Numbered from the stretch's first letter, positions 19,809 to 33,152 are shown. The stretch: DNA of 64,000 bases from Alistipes sp. dk3624 (GCF_009557455.1 NZ_CP045651.1:1798001-1862000); one strand, 5' to 3'. The notes: a model not told the origin generated them from the sequence alone. Program-made: numbers and translations.

Positions 19809-21845
19809 TTACGGCCGGTCGACTTCGGAGATCCGGATCAATTTCGACTCCGGAGCCTGCGTAAAAGTGAACCGCAGCCCCTGGCCGAGCAGCTCCTCGC
19901 CGCCGAGCAATACGCTTTGCTGCGTATCCATATCGGTAACCCGGTACCGTTTCTGCGGATCGAGCCCTTTCAGCCGGCATACGCCCGAATCGTAGATCGA
20001 CCCGGCCCGGTTGAACATCTGCACGAAGCCCGTACCCGTCTCGGGACGGAAGAACATCCAGCCGATCCACACGTCGTCCTGCAAGCTGTACGCAGTCAGC
20101 GGATAGAAGTCGCCGCGGTAGTCGCCGCGCACCTCCTCCCACTGCGCCAGCAATCTGCGCAGCAACGGGTAATCGGCGTCCTTGACCCGCGAGTCGAGAT
20201 TCAGCACGATCGACGGGCTCATGTTGCTGCGGAAATCGTAAGCCGTGATCCGGTTGACCCCGGCGCCGGAGAACGGAATCCAGGCCGAAAGTCCGTAAGT
20301 CTGTCCCTGCACGCCGACCGGTTCGAACGCGTAGTCGCTGCGCCACAGCGGTACGGCGCGCCGCAAGTTTTCGAGTTCGAGCCGCTTGCCGCCGGCGGCG
20401 CAGATGTCGATCAGCATCCCCGGATGGCGGCGTTGCAGCTCGTCCATGTATTTCAGGTAACCGATTACGTGCTTGATTTCGGCGATCCCCTGCCGGTCGG
20501 GATTTTTGCGGTCTTCCTCGTTCCAGTAATCGGACGACATGACGGCGAAATCCTGACGGTACAGGTCGATATCCTCGCTTTTGAGCAGACTGTCCACATG
20601 ATCGGTCATCCAAGCCAGCGCTTCGGGATTTCCGTAGTTGAAAAAGCGGGTAGTGCCGTCGCCGAGCGTCCACTCCGGATGGTTTTCATAAATCCAACTG
20701 CCGGCCGTCACGCGCTCCGGCTCGAACCAAAGCAACGACTTGACCCCTTTCGCATGGGCGTGGTCGCTGATCGCCCGCAGTCCGTTCGGATAACGTTTCG
20801 GGTCGGGATACCACGTTCCGAGCAGATCTTGCCACGAACCTCCCCGGTTCGGATACCAGCCGGCGTCCATCCACCAGTAATCCAACTTCACACCCTCTTC
20901 GAGGTAACGGTCGATAAACTCCATCTGGTCTTTATCCGTAGCATGGAACATCTCGGCGAAATAGGCCGAACTGGCCGCTTCGAGGATCGGTTCGGGCAAA
21001 CGGCCTCCCGGACGCGGCAGGTTATGGTCGTACATCCAGCCGCGCCACATGTTTTGCGCCGCGTCGCGCGTCCCGTTCCAGAACATCACTACGACCAGCG
21101 GCGTGCGAATCTCCTCGCCCGGTTCAAGGTACAAGCGCGTTTTAATCTGTCCGATGCGAACGTTCAGCGTCGTGTCGGCCTTCCTGTCGAACGAAGCTTT
21201 CCACTGCGCAGGCCAACCTACGGCGGTCATCACGCCCCGGGTTCCGCCGTTCCACTCCGCATTGAAGAACGGCAGGTTCTCGGCCGTCGGGAAACCGTAC
21301 CAGAAAGCGCCGACCTCTTTGGCCTCCTGCCGGCCGAGCTTCATCCGGTTCGGCTGGAAATCCTTCGCTCCAGAGTGCCCTCCCTCGTTGTAGTTCAGGT
21401 AAACGTCGTCTTTCCCGTCCAATCCGAACGGAACGTCCAAAGGCAACAGGTTTTCGAGGATTCCGGTTTTCGTCCTGCCGTTATTTTTGAAATAGACGAC
21501 CCACTCCACGGCCGGGTAATCGGCATAACGAACGATCTCGCAGCGCACCTCCAGGCCGGAAGCGGGATCGGTATAAGTCCGCGCCTCCCGTTCGCGGGCG
21601 GCATCCGCCGAACCGGTTTTCACTTTCAATTTGCAGCCGCTTAAAAATTCGCCGGAAGATTTCCCGTCGTAAACGAAACTGAACGGCAGCGGTCCGCCGA
21701 CGGCAAACTGCCGATCGACCCATGCGCGGCAAGCATCGATCTGTGACTGCGGAACGGCAACAGACGCTTCCGCCTTTTTCGCGGAAAGCGAAACGGCCAG
21801 ACCGCACGATGCGAGTAAAATAAGAAAAACGCGTTTTCTGAACAT
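19809..21845 (-). CDS. GH36 family alpha-galactosidase, exported
   Basis: This retaining glycosidase releases alpha-galactosyl (or alpha-GalNAc) residues. The protein has 678 residues with a signal peptide (about 1-22, ending LSAKKA), so it is periplasmic or secreted. An N-terminal beta-supersandwich leads to a TIM barrel that begins LDYWWMDAGWYPNRGG (about 321-336). LLWFEPERV follows. The probable nucleophile is Asp432 in DLYRQDFAV. ICAAGGKRLELENLRRAVPL then leads to the acid/base Asp504 in WRSDY. These are GH36 landmarks, although the nucleophile motif is RQD rather than the usual KWD. The exact sugar specificity cannot be set from sequence. It is not part of a SusC/SusD locus in this window. 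Confidence 0.88.
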   Translation of the reverse strand: MFRKRVFLILLASCGLAVSLSAKKAEASVAVPQSQIDACRAWVDRQFAVGGPLPFSFVYDGKSSGEFLSGCKLKVKTGSADAAREREARTYTDPASGLEVRCEIVRYADYPAVEWVVYFKNNGRTKTGILENLLPLDVPFGLDGKDDVYLNYNEGGHSGAKDFQPNRMKLGRQEAKEVGAFWYGFPTAENLPFFNAEWNGGTRGVMTAVGWPAQWKASFDRKADTTLNVRIGQIKTRLYLEPGEEIRTPLVVVMFWNGTRDAAQNMWRGWMYDHNLPRPGGRLPEPILEAASSAYFAEMFHATDKDQMEFIDRYLEEGVKLDYWWMDAGWYPNRGGSWQDLLGTWYPDPKRYPNGLRAISDHAHAKGVKSLLWFEPERVTAGSWIYENHPEWTLGDGTTRFFNYGNPEALAWMTDHVDSLLKSEDIDLYRQDFAVMSSDYWNEEDRKNPDRQGIAEIKHVIGYLKYMDELQRRHPGMLIDICAAGGKRLELENLRRAVPLWRSDYAFEPVGVQGQTYGLSAWIPFSGAGVNRITAYDFRSNMSPSIVLNLDSRVKDADYPLLRRLLAQWEEVRGDYRGDFYPLTAYSLQDDVWIGWMFFRPETGTGFVQMFNRAGSIYDSGVCRLKGLDPQKRYRVTDMDTQQSVLLGGEELLGQGLRFTFTQAPESKLIRISEVDRP

Positions 21846-22033
21846 AAATCTATTTTATTGAACGTTAAAAAAGAATCCGTACCGCACGGAAAATTTCCAT
21901 AAACGACGCATACCTCCGTCCGCGGTGACAAAACGGGCGACGGCAACCCATACACGTTCCAAAAAACGGCCCTCTTATCCGAAACAATCGCCGTGCACGT
22001 TTTCAAAGATACCGAAATTATTCCGAAACGGCA

Positions 22034-22064
22034 CAAAAAAGCCGCATTTTTACAAATGCGGCTT
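22034..22064 (-). terminator. rho-independent terminator of efp
   Basis: On the minus strand AAGCCGCATTT pairs with AAATGCGGCTT (22064-22054 with 22049-22039) and is followed by TTTTTT. It lies about 20 nt after the efp stop. Confidence 0.88.
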
Positions 22065-22084
22065 GCCAATCGTAAGTTCGAGAC

Positions 22085-22654
22085 CTATTCTTTGATCCGT
22101 TCGTTGTACTCGCGGGTACGGGTATCCACGCGGATTTTGTCGCCGGTATTGATAAACAACGGCACCTTCACAGTAGCTCCCGTATCGACCGTAGCCGGCT
22201 TCAGCGAATTGGTCGAAGCGGTGTCGCCTTTCACGCCGGGTTCGGTGTAAGTCACTTCCATGTCCACTACCGGAGGAAGTTCGGCCGAAAGGACGGTTTC
22301 CTTTTCGGTATGGAACATCACCTCCACGACCTGTCCTTCGCGCATCAGGTCGGAATTATTGATCAGATTGCGGTCGATATGGATCTGCTCGAACGTTTCG
22401 GTATGCATGAAATTGCAGCCCAAATCGTCTTCGTAAAGGTACTGGTAGGGACGGCGTTCCACACGAACCGGTTCGATCTTCTCGCCGGCCGAGAACGTTT
22501 TGTCGAGCACGCGCCCGTTTTCGAGGTTTCTCAGTTTGGTGCGGACGAAGGCCGGGCCTTTGCCGGGTTTTACGTGCAGGAATTCGACGATCGAAAACGT
22601 TTTACCGTCCAGTTCGATGCACATTCCGTTTTTGATATCTGCTGTCGTTGCCAT
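22085..22654 (-). CDS. efp: elongation factor P
   Basis: It relieves ribosome stalling at polyproline by binding next to the P site. The protein has 189 residues from ATG 22654, the usual length. The KOW-like N-terminal domain starts [20 protein letters not shown]. The loop that reaches the peptidyl-transferase centre is [16 protein letters not shown], with Lys at the tip. Two OB domains follow, including [20 protein letters not shown] and the C-terminal [20 protein letters not shown] signature. An upstream extension of the frame runs through the promoter and is rejected. No EF-P modification gene is adjacent. Confidence 0.96.
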   Translation of the reverse strand: MATTADIKNGMCIELDGKTFSIVEFLHVKPGKGPAFVRTKLRNLENGRVLDKTFSAGEKIEPVRVERRPYQYLYEDDLGCNFMHTETFEQIHIDRNLINNSDLMREGQVVEVMFHTEKETVLSAELPPVVDMEVTYTEPGVKGDTASTNSLKPATVDTGATVKVPLFINTGDKIRVDTRTREYNERIKE

Positions 22655-22676
22655 TGCATTGAATTGTTTTAGGTTG

Positions 22677-22708
22677 CAAAAGTAGTTTTTTTTTCCGAAA
22701 AATGAAAA
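22677..22708 (-). promoter_or_regulatory. candidate promoter of efp
   Basis: On the minus strand TACTTTTG (22684-22677) fits TAnnTTTG exactly. A TTTT, close to the -33 TTTG, lies 20 nt upstream. The leader would be about 15 nt. Confidence 0.6.
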
Positions 22709-22741
22709 CCGAAGATCCATCGCCCACTACAACACTGAAAA

Positions 22742-25057
22742 TCAATAAAATAATCCATTACGATTGAAAATCGTGAACCCGAAATTGAACGTCAGGAACC
22801 AGTTGTTTTTGTTGGTGACGTCGTATTTCGACAGGGTCAAGCTGACCGGGCCGAAAGCCGTCTGATAGACCAGCGACGAATTGAACATGTAGCGCACGCG
22901 CTTGTGGATATTCTCTTTCACCTTGTTGTTGTCGCCGGGCAGGAAGGCGTAGGCGCTGTTTTTCAGGTAGAACTTCGGGGCGAACTCGAACGTCGGCATA
23001 ATGCCGAGTCCGATGAACGAATTGCTGCGGAACTCCTTGATATACACGAACCGGCTGTGCGGAGTCGGCGTGAAAGCCGGCGAAGAGATGTTGGTCGCGT
23101 ACTCGTTTGTGAACGAAGGATGATTCGTCACGACCAACTGCGCCAGGTATCCGACCGAGAACCATTTGCACACCGGATAATAGTGCTCGCGGACGAACTG
23201 CGCCCCGAACCAGTGCCGCGAATCGCCGCTGCGCCTCGGGACCTGATCGGGCGACCGGGTTCCGGGAGCGTACATTTCGTTGCCGGTAACGAAAATGGCC
23301 GATATCGTCTGGCGGATACCCCGCGTCGGGTAGAGCAGGTAGTTCAGGCCGTTGCGGTCGAGTTCCAGCTTCAGGCCGAAGAACGGGAACTGCGTCCGGT
23401 CCATCACGTCGTCGTCCGTATAGTCGGTCGTCTGGAAATAACTGTAACGGTCGTAACCTCCGTTCATGCGCAGCGACAGCACCGAATAACGATCGACCGG
23501 TACGGTCAGCGCGGCCGTCGCATACGTGTCGATATACTTCGAGTAGGTCAGGTCGGTCTTTTTGGCGATCCCGCCGAAATTGCTTTTAAAATAGTTGTAA
23601 TAGTTGAAGTTATACCCGTAATCGAGCGAAAACAGCGCCTTCATGAAAAAATCGGTACGTCCCCGCAGCGACAACGAGGAGTAGAGCGGACTGAAATAAC
23701 CGTCGAAATTGTAGGTCTGCGAACTGAGGCCGATCCGCCGGTATTCGAGTCCGACGTAGGCCTGGTTCATCGACGTCGACGACACGTTGCCGCCGAACAT
23801 CACTTTGAAGCTCGGTTTGGTCTTCATCTCGATGTCGAGCTTGAAAAATTTCGAGGAATCGTCGTAGGTCACGTCCGGATAATTTCCTTCGATATCCCCG
23901 TCCGACAAAATCTTGAAATAACCGGAACGGAATTTTTCGAGGTCGAATGCTCGGTCCTTCTTCTTTTTAGCGTTTTTCGGCCCGTCCAGTTGCAGCAACT
24001 CCTTAACATACATCGTCTGGTTATCGTTCAGCCCGGAAATCTCGTACTTGTCGAAAAACAGGTTCGGCAACGAAGCCCGGTAAGCCTTCCGAGCCGCCGA
24101 CAGCGAATCGGGGTCCACGCGGCGGGTAATGCGCTCCTTGATCAGCGGCATCGCGTCGATGGCGTCGCTGTAACCGCGGTTGATCACATACTCCACCTTG
24201 CCGAAATCGAGCGTCGACACATCCTCGAAAGCGTGTTCGATCAGAATGTCGCTGTCCGACGGCAATTTGTAGTCGGTATGCATCATCGTCAGCGCCAGGA
24301 TCTGGTCCACCACGTTGTCCTCGCTGGGCTTGGTATTGCCGGCCGTGCACTTGCTTCCGATCAGCACCTCCGGACCGAAATCCTCTTTCAGCACCTGCCA
24401 TGGGAAATTATTGTACATGCCGCCGTCGTAGAGCAGCGTCGAATCCTGTTTCAGCGGTTTGAAAACGAGCGGAATGGTCATCGAAGCCCGGATCGCCTTA
24501 CCCAGGTCTCCGTTGCGGTACACCACCTCCTTCTGCGCGGCCGCATCGGTCGCCACGCAACGAAACGGGACGAAAAGCTTATCGAAATCGCCTCCGCACT
24601 GCGCGTTCGGCGCTGCGAAGAACTCCACGAACGACATGTCGATCTGGTCGGACGGGATCAAGTTGGTGGGCAACTGGGCCACCATCTTTTTGTTGCGATT
24701 ACGCAGATCGAGCCGCAACGACACCATCGCCGCATTGGGTTGTTTCTGCCGGAAATAATAGATATACTGCGGCTTGATCTTGCCGCTCATCCAGTATTTG
24801 ATCTGATCCGATTTGAAAACTTCGGCCATTTCGTCGGGCGTGTACCCGATCGCGTAAAGCCCCGCGATAATCGATCCCATCGACGTGCCCGAAACGTAGT
24901 CGACCGGAATCCCGTTCTCTTCCAAAGCCTTCATTACTCCGATGTGGTACAATCCCTTAGCCCCGCCGCCGCTCATCACCACACCCACTTTTTGCGCTGA
25001 CGCCGATATTGCGATCCATACCGACAAACCGGTAATTATGCTTTTTATGCGCGTCAT
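22742..25057 (-). CDS. patatin-like phospholipase with C-terminal outer-membrane barrel
   Basis: The protein has 771 residues. A signal peptide (1-21, SASA) is followed by a patatin domain with the oxyanion hole GGGAKG (30-35), nucleophile Ser59 in GTSMG and catalytic Asp211 in YDGG. A POTRA-like stretch lies around 340-420. The remaining ~330 residues are rich in alternating aromatic strands and end in FNFGFTIFNRNGLFY, typical of an outer-membrane beta-barrel. This order is that of PlpD-type (type Vd) patatins, so it is probably a lipid esterase anchored in the outer membrane. The true substrate is unknown. It diverges from pheS with a 73-nt gap. Confidence 0.88.
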   Translation of the reverse strand: MTRIKSIITGLSVWIAISASAQKVGVVMSGGGAKGLYHIGVMKALEENGIPVDYVSGTSMGSIIAGLYAIGYTPDEMAEVFKSDQIKYWMSGKIKPQYIYYFRQKQPNAAMVSLRLDLRNRNKKMVAQLPTNLIPSDQIDMSFVEFFAAPNAQCGGDFDKLFVPFRCVATDAAAQKEVVYRNGDLGKAIRASMTIPLVFKPLKQDSTLLYDGGMYNNFPWQVLKEDFGPEVLIGSKCTAGNTKPSEDNVVDQILALTMMHTDYKLPSDSDILIEHAFEDVSTLDFGKVEYVINRGYSDAIDAMPLIKERITRRVDPDSLSAARKAYRASLPNLFFDKYEISGLNDNQTMYVKELLQLDGPKNAKKKKDRAFDLEKFRSGYFKILSDGDIEGNYPDVTYDDSSKFFKLDIEMKTKPSFKVMFGGNVSSTSMNQAYVGLEYRRIGLSSQTYNFDGYFSPLYSSLSLRGRTDFFMKALFSLDYGYNFNYYNYFKSNFGGIAKKTDLTYSKYIDTYATAALTVPVDRYSVLSLRMNGGYDRYSYFQTTDYTDDDVMDRTQFPFFGLKLELDRNGLNYLLYPTRGIRQTISAIFVTGNEMYAPGTRSPDQVPRRSGDSRHWFGAQFVREHYYPVCKWFSVGYLAQLVVTNHPSFTNEYATNISSPAFTPTPHSRFVYIKEFRSNSFIGLGIMPTFEFAPKFYLKNSAYAFLPGDNNKVKENIHKRVRYMFNSSLVYQTAFGPVSLTLSKYDVTNKNNWFLTFNFGFTIFNRNGLFY

Positions 25058-25071
25058 TTATAAAATATTCT

Positions 25072-25079
25072 TAACTTTG
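25072..25079 (+). promoter_or_regulatory. candidate -7 element of pheS operon
   Basis: TAACTTTG matches TAnnTTTG and lies 51 nt upstream of the pheS ATG. A -33 element is not evident. Confidence 0.45.
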
Positions 25080-25130
25080 TTCGTTAAATCTATCGGGTAA
25101 AAATAGCGATAAAAACATAAACCACCAACG

Positions 25131-26153
25131 ATGATCGACAAAATAAACGATTTGCTGAAGCGGGTCGAAGCGTTCAAACCGCAGGCCGCCGCCGAGGTCG
25201 AAGAGTTCCGGGTGCGAATGCTCGGACGCAAAGGGGAAATGAACGACGTGTTCGAAGAGTTCAAGAAAGTGGCGCCGGAGTTGAAAAAAGAGCTCGGCCA
25301 GAAGATCAACGCGCTGAAAACACGCATCAACGACAAAATAGCGGAGATGAAATCCGCTCTGGAAAATACCGAAACCGACTCGGACGCGGCCATCGACATG
25401 ACCCGTCCGGGATCGAACGACCCGATCGGCAGCCGGCATCCGATCTCGCTGGTAAGGAACGAAATCGTCGACATCTTCGCGCGGCTCGGCTATACGGTCG
25501 CCGAAGGGCCCGAAATCGAAGACGACTGGCACGTATTCTCGGCGCTGAATTTTCCGCCGGAGCATCCGGCCCGCGATATGCAGGACACGTTTTTCATCCG
25601 CAAAAACCCGGATATCCTGCTGCGGACGCACACCAGTTCGATCCAGGTGCGCACGATGGAGCGTCAGAAACCGCCGATCCGCGTGGTTTGCCCGGGGAGG
25701 GTATTCCGCAACGAGGCCATTTCGTACCGGGCGCACTGCATTTTTCACCAGGTCGAAGGACTTTATATCGACGAAAACGTATCGTTCGCCGACCTGAAAC
25801 AGAGCATTCTGTATTTCGCCAAGGAGATGTTCGGCGAAAAGGCGCAGATCCGGATGCGCCCGTCGTACTTCCCGTTCACCGAGCCGTCGGCCGAAGTGGA
25901 CGTGTCGTGCAACTTGTGCGGAGGCAAAGGATGCAACGTATGCAAACATACCGGCTGGCTCGAAATCATGGGCTGCGGGATGGTCGATCCGAACGTGCTC
26001 GAAGCGTCGGGCATCGACCCGCAACGGTATTCGGGCTTCGCATTCGGCATGGGAGTTGAACGGATCGCCATGTTGAAATACGGCGTCAAGGATCTGAGGC
26101 TCTACTTCGAAAACGACGCGCGTTTCTTGCGCCAGTTCGATTCTGTTTTCTAA
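25131..26153 (+). CDS. pheS: phenylalanine--tRNA ligase alpha subunit
   Basis: It is the catalytic subunit of the alpha2-beta2 synthetase that charges tRNA-Phe. The protein has 340 residues. An N-terminal coiled-coil tRNA-binding arm (about 1-90) is followed by the class II core. SRHPISLVRNEIVDIF and GYTVAEGPEIEDDWHVFSAL mark motif 1, FRNEAISYRAHCIFHQVEG is motif 2, and FGMGVERIAMLKYGVKDLR is motif 3. A small Cys cluster (CNLCGGKGCNVCKHTGW) appears before motif 3. pheT is not adjacent. The gene starts a co-directional run with the TPR, envC-like, ybeY and mnmG genes. Confidence 0.96.
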   Translation: MIDKINDLLKRVEAFKPQAAAEVEEFRVRMLGRKGEMNDVFEEFKKVAPELKKELGQKINALKTRINDKIAEMKSALENTETDSDAAIDMTRPGSNDPIGSRHPISLVRNEIVDIFARLGYTVAEGPEIEDDWHVFSALNFPPEHPARDMQDTFFIRKNPDILLRTHTSSIQVRTMERQKPPIRVVCPGRVFRNEAISYRAHCIFHQVEGLYIDENVSFADLKQSILYFAKEMFGEKAQIRMRPSYFPFTEPSAEVDVSCNLCGGKGCNVCKHTGWLEIMGCGMVDPNVLEASGIDPQRYSGFAFGMGVERIAMLKYGVKDLRLYFENDARFLRQFDSVF

Positions 26154-26173
26154 AAAACCCGGAGGGGCTGTTT

Positions 26174-27901
26174 ATGACGAAACTGACAAAATCTCTTTGC
26201 GTGGGTGCCGCCGCTGCGGCGCTGCTGTTTTGCGGCCCGTCCCGTCCGGCCTATGCTTCGAAACCGGAAGCGCGGACAGACCGGGGATATTCGCCGGAGC
26301 AGACGGCTTCTTATTATTACACCGAAGGGATCAAGAACAACATCATGAACGGCGATCCGCAACAGTCGGTAGACCTTTTCAAAAAGGTGCTGGAGATCGA
26401 TTCGACGCATGCGCCGACCCTTTTCGAGTTGGCCACGCTCACGATGTCCGAGCCCGAAACCGCCCTCCGGTACAGTCTGCGGGCCAATGCCGCCGACACG
26501 GGCAACATCTGGTACCGAACCCAGCTCGGACGGCTGCTGATCGCCACGCAGCGCTACGACTCGGCGATGACGGTTTACAATTCGCTGCTGAAGGCCGCTC
26601 CGAACAATCCGGACAACTACCGGCTGATCGCCATGCTGTACGAACAGAAAGGCGATCCCGAGAAAGCGCTGATCATCCTCGATTCGGCCGAACGCCAACT
26701 CGGCGCCGTCGAAATGCTGGCGGGGTATAAGCGGCAACTGCTGCTGAACATGAAACAGTACGACCGGGCCTTGGTCGAGGCGAAAGCCATGGTGGAAAAT
26801 TTCCCTTACGACGAAGACAACTACGTCGAACTGGCGGAACTCTACACCACGCTCGGACAGCTCGCGCAGGCGCAGGAAGCTTATCGGAAAGCGCAGGAGA
26901 TCAATCCCAACAGTCTGCGCGTCATCGCGTCGCTGAATGATTTTTACAAGCGCACGAACGACAATGTCCGCTTCCTGTCGACGGCTGCGCAACTTTTCCG
27001 GTCGAAAGAATTTCCGCTCGAAACGAAACTGAAATTTTTCGAAGAACTCACCCAAACGCCGAATTATTACCGCGACTATTACGTCCAACTCGGAGAACTG
27101 GCTTCGTCGCTGGCGATCACTTATCCCGAAGACTACCGGACGGTCGAACTGTACGCCAAACACCTGATCGCCGGAGGATTTCTGGAAGACGCGCTCAGTC
27201 TGTACAAATCCTACCTGAACGATTCGACCGACCGCAAAGAGCCGTTCAACACCGTCATCGAGATCGAAGCATATCAGAAACGGCCCGATTCGGTGGCCAA
27301 ATACACGGCAATGGCCTTACAGCGCTTCCCGTCCGACCCGGAGCTCTACCTGCGCAAGGGATCTATTTCGGCCTACATGCTGAACAACCCGAAAGAAGCC
27401 GAACCGGCCTACCGCGAAGCGCTCAAATACGCTAAAACCGACTCGCTGCGCAGTGTGATCTACGGCGTGCTGGGAGACAATTACCAAACGCTCGGCGACT
27501 ACAAAAACTGCTTCAAATCGTATGAAAAAGGCATGAAGCTCGATACGACCAATGCGGTCATATACAACAACTACGCTTATTTCCTGAGCCTGCGCAACGA
27601 GCGGCTCGACAAGGCGCTCGCGATGACGGAAAAGGCGATCCGGCTGTCGCCGAACAACCCGACCTACCTGGATACCTACGCATGGGTGCTCTACCAGTTG
27701 GGCCGGTACGAAGAAGCACGGACGCCGATGCGGCAGGCCGTATCGCTCGATCGTACCGGCAACAAGGAACTGTTCCTGCACTACGGCGACATCCTCTATA
27801 AACTGAAAGACAACTTCATGGCTTCGATTTACTGGAAAAAGGCGCTGGAAAGCGGTTACGATCCGGAGCAGATCGAACAACGGCTTAAACAAATCGAATA
27901 A
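26174..27901 (+). CDS. tetratricopeptide-repeat protein, exported
   Basis: The protein has 575 residues and an N-terminal signal peptide (about 1-29, ending AYASKPEA). The rest is made of helical TPR units: DPQQSVDLFKKVLEIDSTHA (about 56-75), YRLIAMLYEQKGDPEKALII, YVELAELYTTLGQLAQAQEA, NYQTLGDYKNCFKSYEKGMK and YLDTYAWVLYQLGRYEEART. There is no catalytic domain. It is probably a periplasmic scaffold. Its stop is 2 nt before the EnvC-like gene, and this TPR/EnvC pairing is common in Bacteroidota (from memory). That makes a role in cell-envelope or division work plausible but unproven. Confidence 0.85.
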   Translation: MTKLTKSLCVGAAAAALLFCGPSRPAYASKPEARTDRGYSPEQTASYYYTEGIKNNIMNGDPQQSVDLFKKVLEIDSTHAPTLFELATLTMSEPETALRYSLRANAADTGNIWYRTQLGRLLIATQRYDSAMTVYNSLLKAAPNNPDNYRLIAMLYEQKGDPEKALIILDSAERQLGAVEMLAGYKRQLLLNMKQYDRALVEAKAMVENFPYDEDNYVELAELYTTLGQLAQAQEAYRKAQEINPNSLRVIASLNDFYKRTNDNVRFLSTAAQLFRSKEFPLETKLKFFEELTQTPNYYRDYYVQLGELASSLAITYPEDYRTVELYAKHLIAGGFLEDALSLYKSYLNDSTDRKEPFNTVIEIEAYQKRPDSVAKYTAMALQRFPSDPELYLRKGSISAYMLNNPKEAEPAYREALKYAKTDSLRSVIYGVLGDNYQTLGDYKNCFKSYEKGMKLDTTNAVIYNNYAYFLSLRNERLDKALAMTEKAIRLSPNNPTYLDTYAWVLYQLGRYEEARTPMRQAVSLDRTGNKELFLHYGDILYKLKDNFMASIYWKKALESGYDPEQIEQRLKQIE

Positions 27902-27903
27902 CG

Positions 27904-29106
27904 ATGACCCGGACAAGACTGTTGCTGACCCTTTTGTTTGCCCTTGCGACGCTGAGCGTGCCGGCCCAGCAGTTGGAATCGTTGCGCGAAGAGATCCGGC
28001 AAGCCGAAGAGGAGATCAAAATGACCAACCAGTTGCTGTCGAAAACGCAGAAAAACCAGCAAACGACCGACCGGCAGCTAAACCTGATCCGCAATAAGAT
28101 CCGCAACCGGAAGAACATCATCTCGAACCTCGAAAAACAGTCGGGATTGATCGAAAACAACATCGGTGCGAAAAACACGACGATCCGGTCGCTGGAACAG
28201 GATCTGAATCGGCTGCGGCAGGAATACGCCGCGATGGTTTACGATTCCTATAAGAATTACAAGCTGAACAACTTCATGCTCTTTCTGTTCGCATCGCGGG
28301 ATTTCAACGACGCTACGCTGCGGATCGCCTATATGCACCGCTACAACCGGATGCGGGAACAGAAAGCCGCCGAAATCGATTCGGTATCGGCCTCGGTCGG
28401 ACGCGAAATATCCAGCCTGCAAAGTCAGAAGGAGGAACTCGACAAAGTGCGCCGCAGCCGCAACGAAGAGCTGACCTCGCTGGACAAGGACGAAACGCAG
28501 TACCGCACCTCGTCGCAGAAACTGCAGCAGGAAGCGGGCAAACTGAACTCGATCATCAAGGCGAACAGGAAGCGGATCGAACAGATGCAGAAACAGATAC
28601 GGCAGATCATCGCCGAAGAATCGCGCAAAAACAAAGCGAAACCGCAAACGTCCGAACAACGGGAATTCGACGTCAAGCTCTCCGGACAATTCGAACAGAA
28701 TACCGGCAAGTTGCCCTACCCGGTGCGGGGAGTCATCGTAAATAACTACGGACTCCACTCGCACACTGCGATCAAAGGCGTCGTCGAAAAGAACCAGGGC
28801 GTCGACATCGCGGCCGAACCGGGAGCCGAAGTGCGCGCCGTGTTCGAGGGAGAAGTCAGCCAGGTGCTGCTGAACCAATGGACGAACAAGGTCGTCCTGC
28901 TGCGTCACGGAAACTACCTGACCCTTTACAGCAACCTCGCTTCGGTCAACGTCAAGGTGGGCGACCGGGTCACGCTGAACCAGCCGATCGGGCGGATCGC
29001 TTCGTCCGAAGACAGTAACGATTGCACGCTGCATTTCGAAGTATGGAAACTCGACGCGCAGAACAATCCCGTCAACCTGAATCCGGAAAAATGGCTGAGA
29101 CGATAA
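27904..29106 (+). CDS. EnvC-like murein hydrolase activator (degenerate M23 domain)
   Basis: The protein has 400 residues. A signal peptide (1-21, VPAQ) is followed by a long coiled coil (about 22-250, heptads rich in Gln, Glu, Lys and Arg), then a C-terminal LytM/M23 fold from about residue 270. The zinc ligands are lost. The HxxxD site reads NQGVD in KNQGVDIAAEPG, and the HxH site reads TLH in DCTLHFEVWK. It therefore should not cut peptidoglycan but could activate an amidase, as EnvC does. It is tightly linked to the TPR gene (2 nt) and lies 31 nt before ybeY. Confidence 0.88.
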   Translation: MTRTRLLLTLLFALATLSVPAQQLESLREEIRQAEEEIKMTNQLLSKTQKNQQTTDRQLNLIRNKIRNRKNIISNLEKQSGLIENNIGAKNTTIRSLEQDLNRLRQEYAAMVYDSYKNYKLNNFMLFLFASRDFNDATLRIAYMHRYNRMREQKAAEIDSVSASVGREISSLQSQKEELDKVRRSRNEELTSLDKDETQYRTSSQKLQQEAGKLNSIIKANRKRIEQMQKQIRQIIAEESRKNKAKPQTSEQREFDVKLSGQFEQNTGKLPYPVRGVIVNNYGLHSHTAIKGVVEKNQGVDIAAEPGAEVRAVFEGEVSQVLLNQWTNKVVLLRHGNYLTLYSNLASVNVKVGDRVTLNQPIGRIASSEDSNDCTLHFEVWKLDAQNNPVNLNPEKWLRR

Positions 29107-29137
29107 CCCGAAAACGAATTAAACTACGATACGAACA

Positions 29138-29628
29138 ATGCCGGTAAATTACTGCACCGAAGCGTGCGACTTCATATTCAGGGGCAAAAGAAAAACCTCC
29201 GCATGGATCAGGCGAACGGCCCGGACGGAGGGGTGGGACACGGGAGCCGTATCGGTCGTCTTCTGTTCGGACGAACGGCTGCTGGAAATAAATAACAAAT
29301 ACCTGAACCACAATTACTTTACGGATATTATTACGTTCGATTACAGCGATCCGGAGAAGAAAAAGATCGCCGGAGACCTGATGATCGGAATCGGTACCGT
29401 GCGCGATAACGCGGCCGCTTTCGGAACGACGTTCGAAAACGAACTGCAGCGCGTGATCATTCACGGTATTCTGCATTTGTGCGGCTACGGCGACAAAACG
29501 CCCGAAGAAGCCGCACGGATGAAAAGTCTGGAAAACAAATACCTGGACCTGTTTTACAACGAAATCCCCGGGTCCGCGCCGCGTCGGGTAGACAAGAAGC
29601 GGAAAGGGGAGCCGGAAAAACAAAAAAA

Positions 29629-29632
<4 letters not shown>
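29138..29632 (+). CDS. ybeY: rRNA maturation endonuclease YbeY
   Basis: It is a metal-dependent RNase of the UPF0054 family involved in 16S rRNA 3' end maturation and ribosome quality control. The protein has 164 residues. It shows LEINNKYLNHNYFTDIITFDY and the metal site HGILHLCGYGDKTPEEA. The third ligand of the H-x3-H-x5-H motif is Asp here; I recall this from other Bacteroidota members. The C-terminus has a lysine-rich tail whose last codons overlap mnmG (ATGA at 29629-29632), so the two are probably translationally coupled. Confidence 0.94.
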
Positions 29633-33100
<3,468 letters not shown>

Positions 33101-33121
33101 AACATTAATAATCAATTATAT

Positions 33122-33152
33122 AAAAAAGAGAGACGATCTGTCTCTCTTTTTT
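33122..33152. terminator. bidirectional terminator between thiC and TonB-like gene
   Basis: AAAAAGAGAGAC (33123-33134) pairs with GTCTCTCTTTTT (33140-33151), five-base loop. A and T runs on both sides suit termination of both convergent genes. Confidence 0.9.

Noticed and set aside
19917-25000. Very long open frames opposite the GH36 and patatin genes (575 and 698 codons)
   Set aside because: They lack signal or domain features, are rich in Arg, Val, His and Gln, and lie exactly antisense to strongly supported genes. High GC at third positions explains them. The same applies to frames opposite nrdJ, glnS, the PBP and the GH106-like gene.
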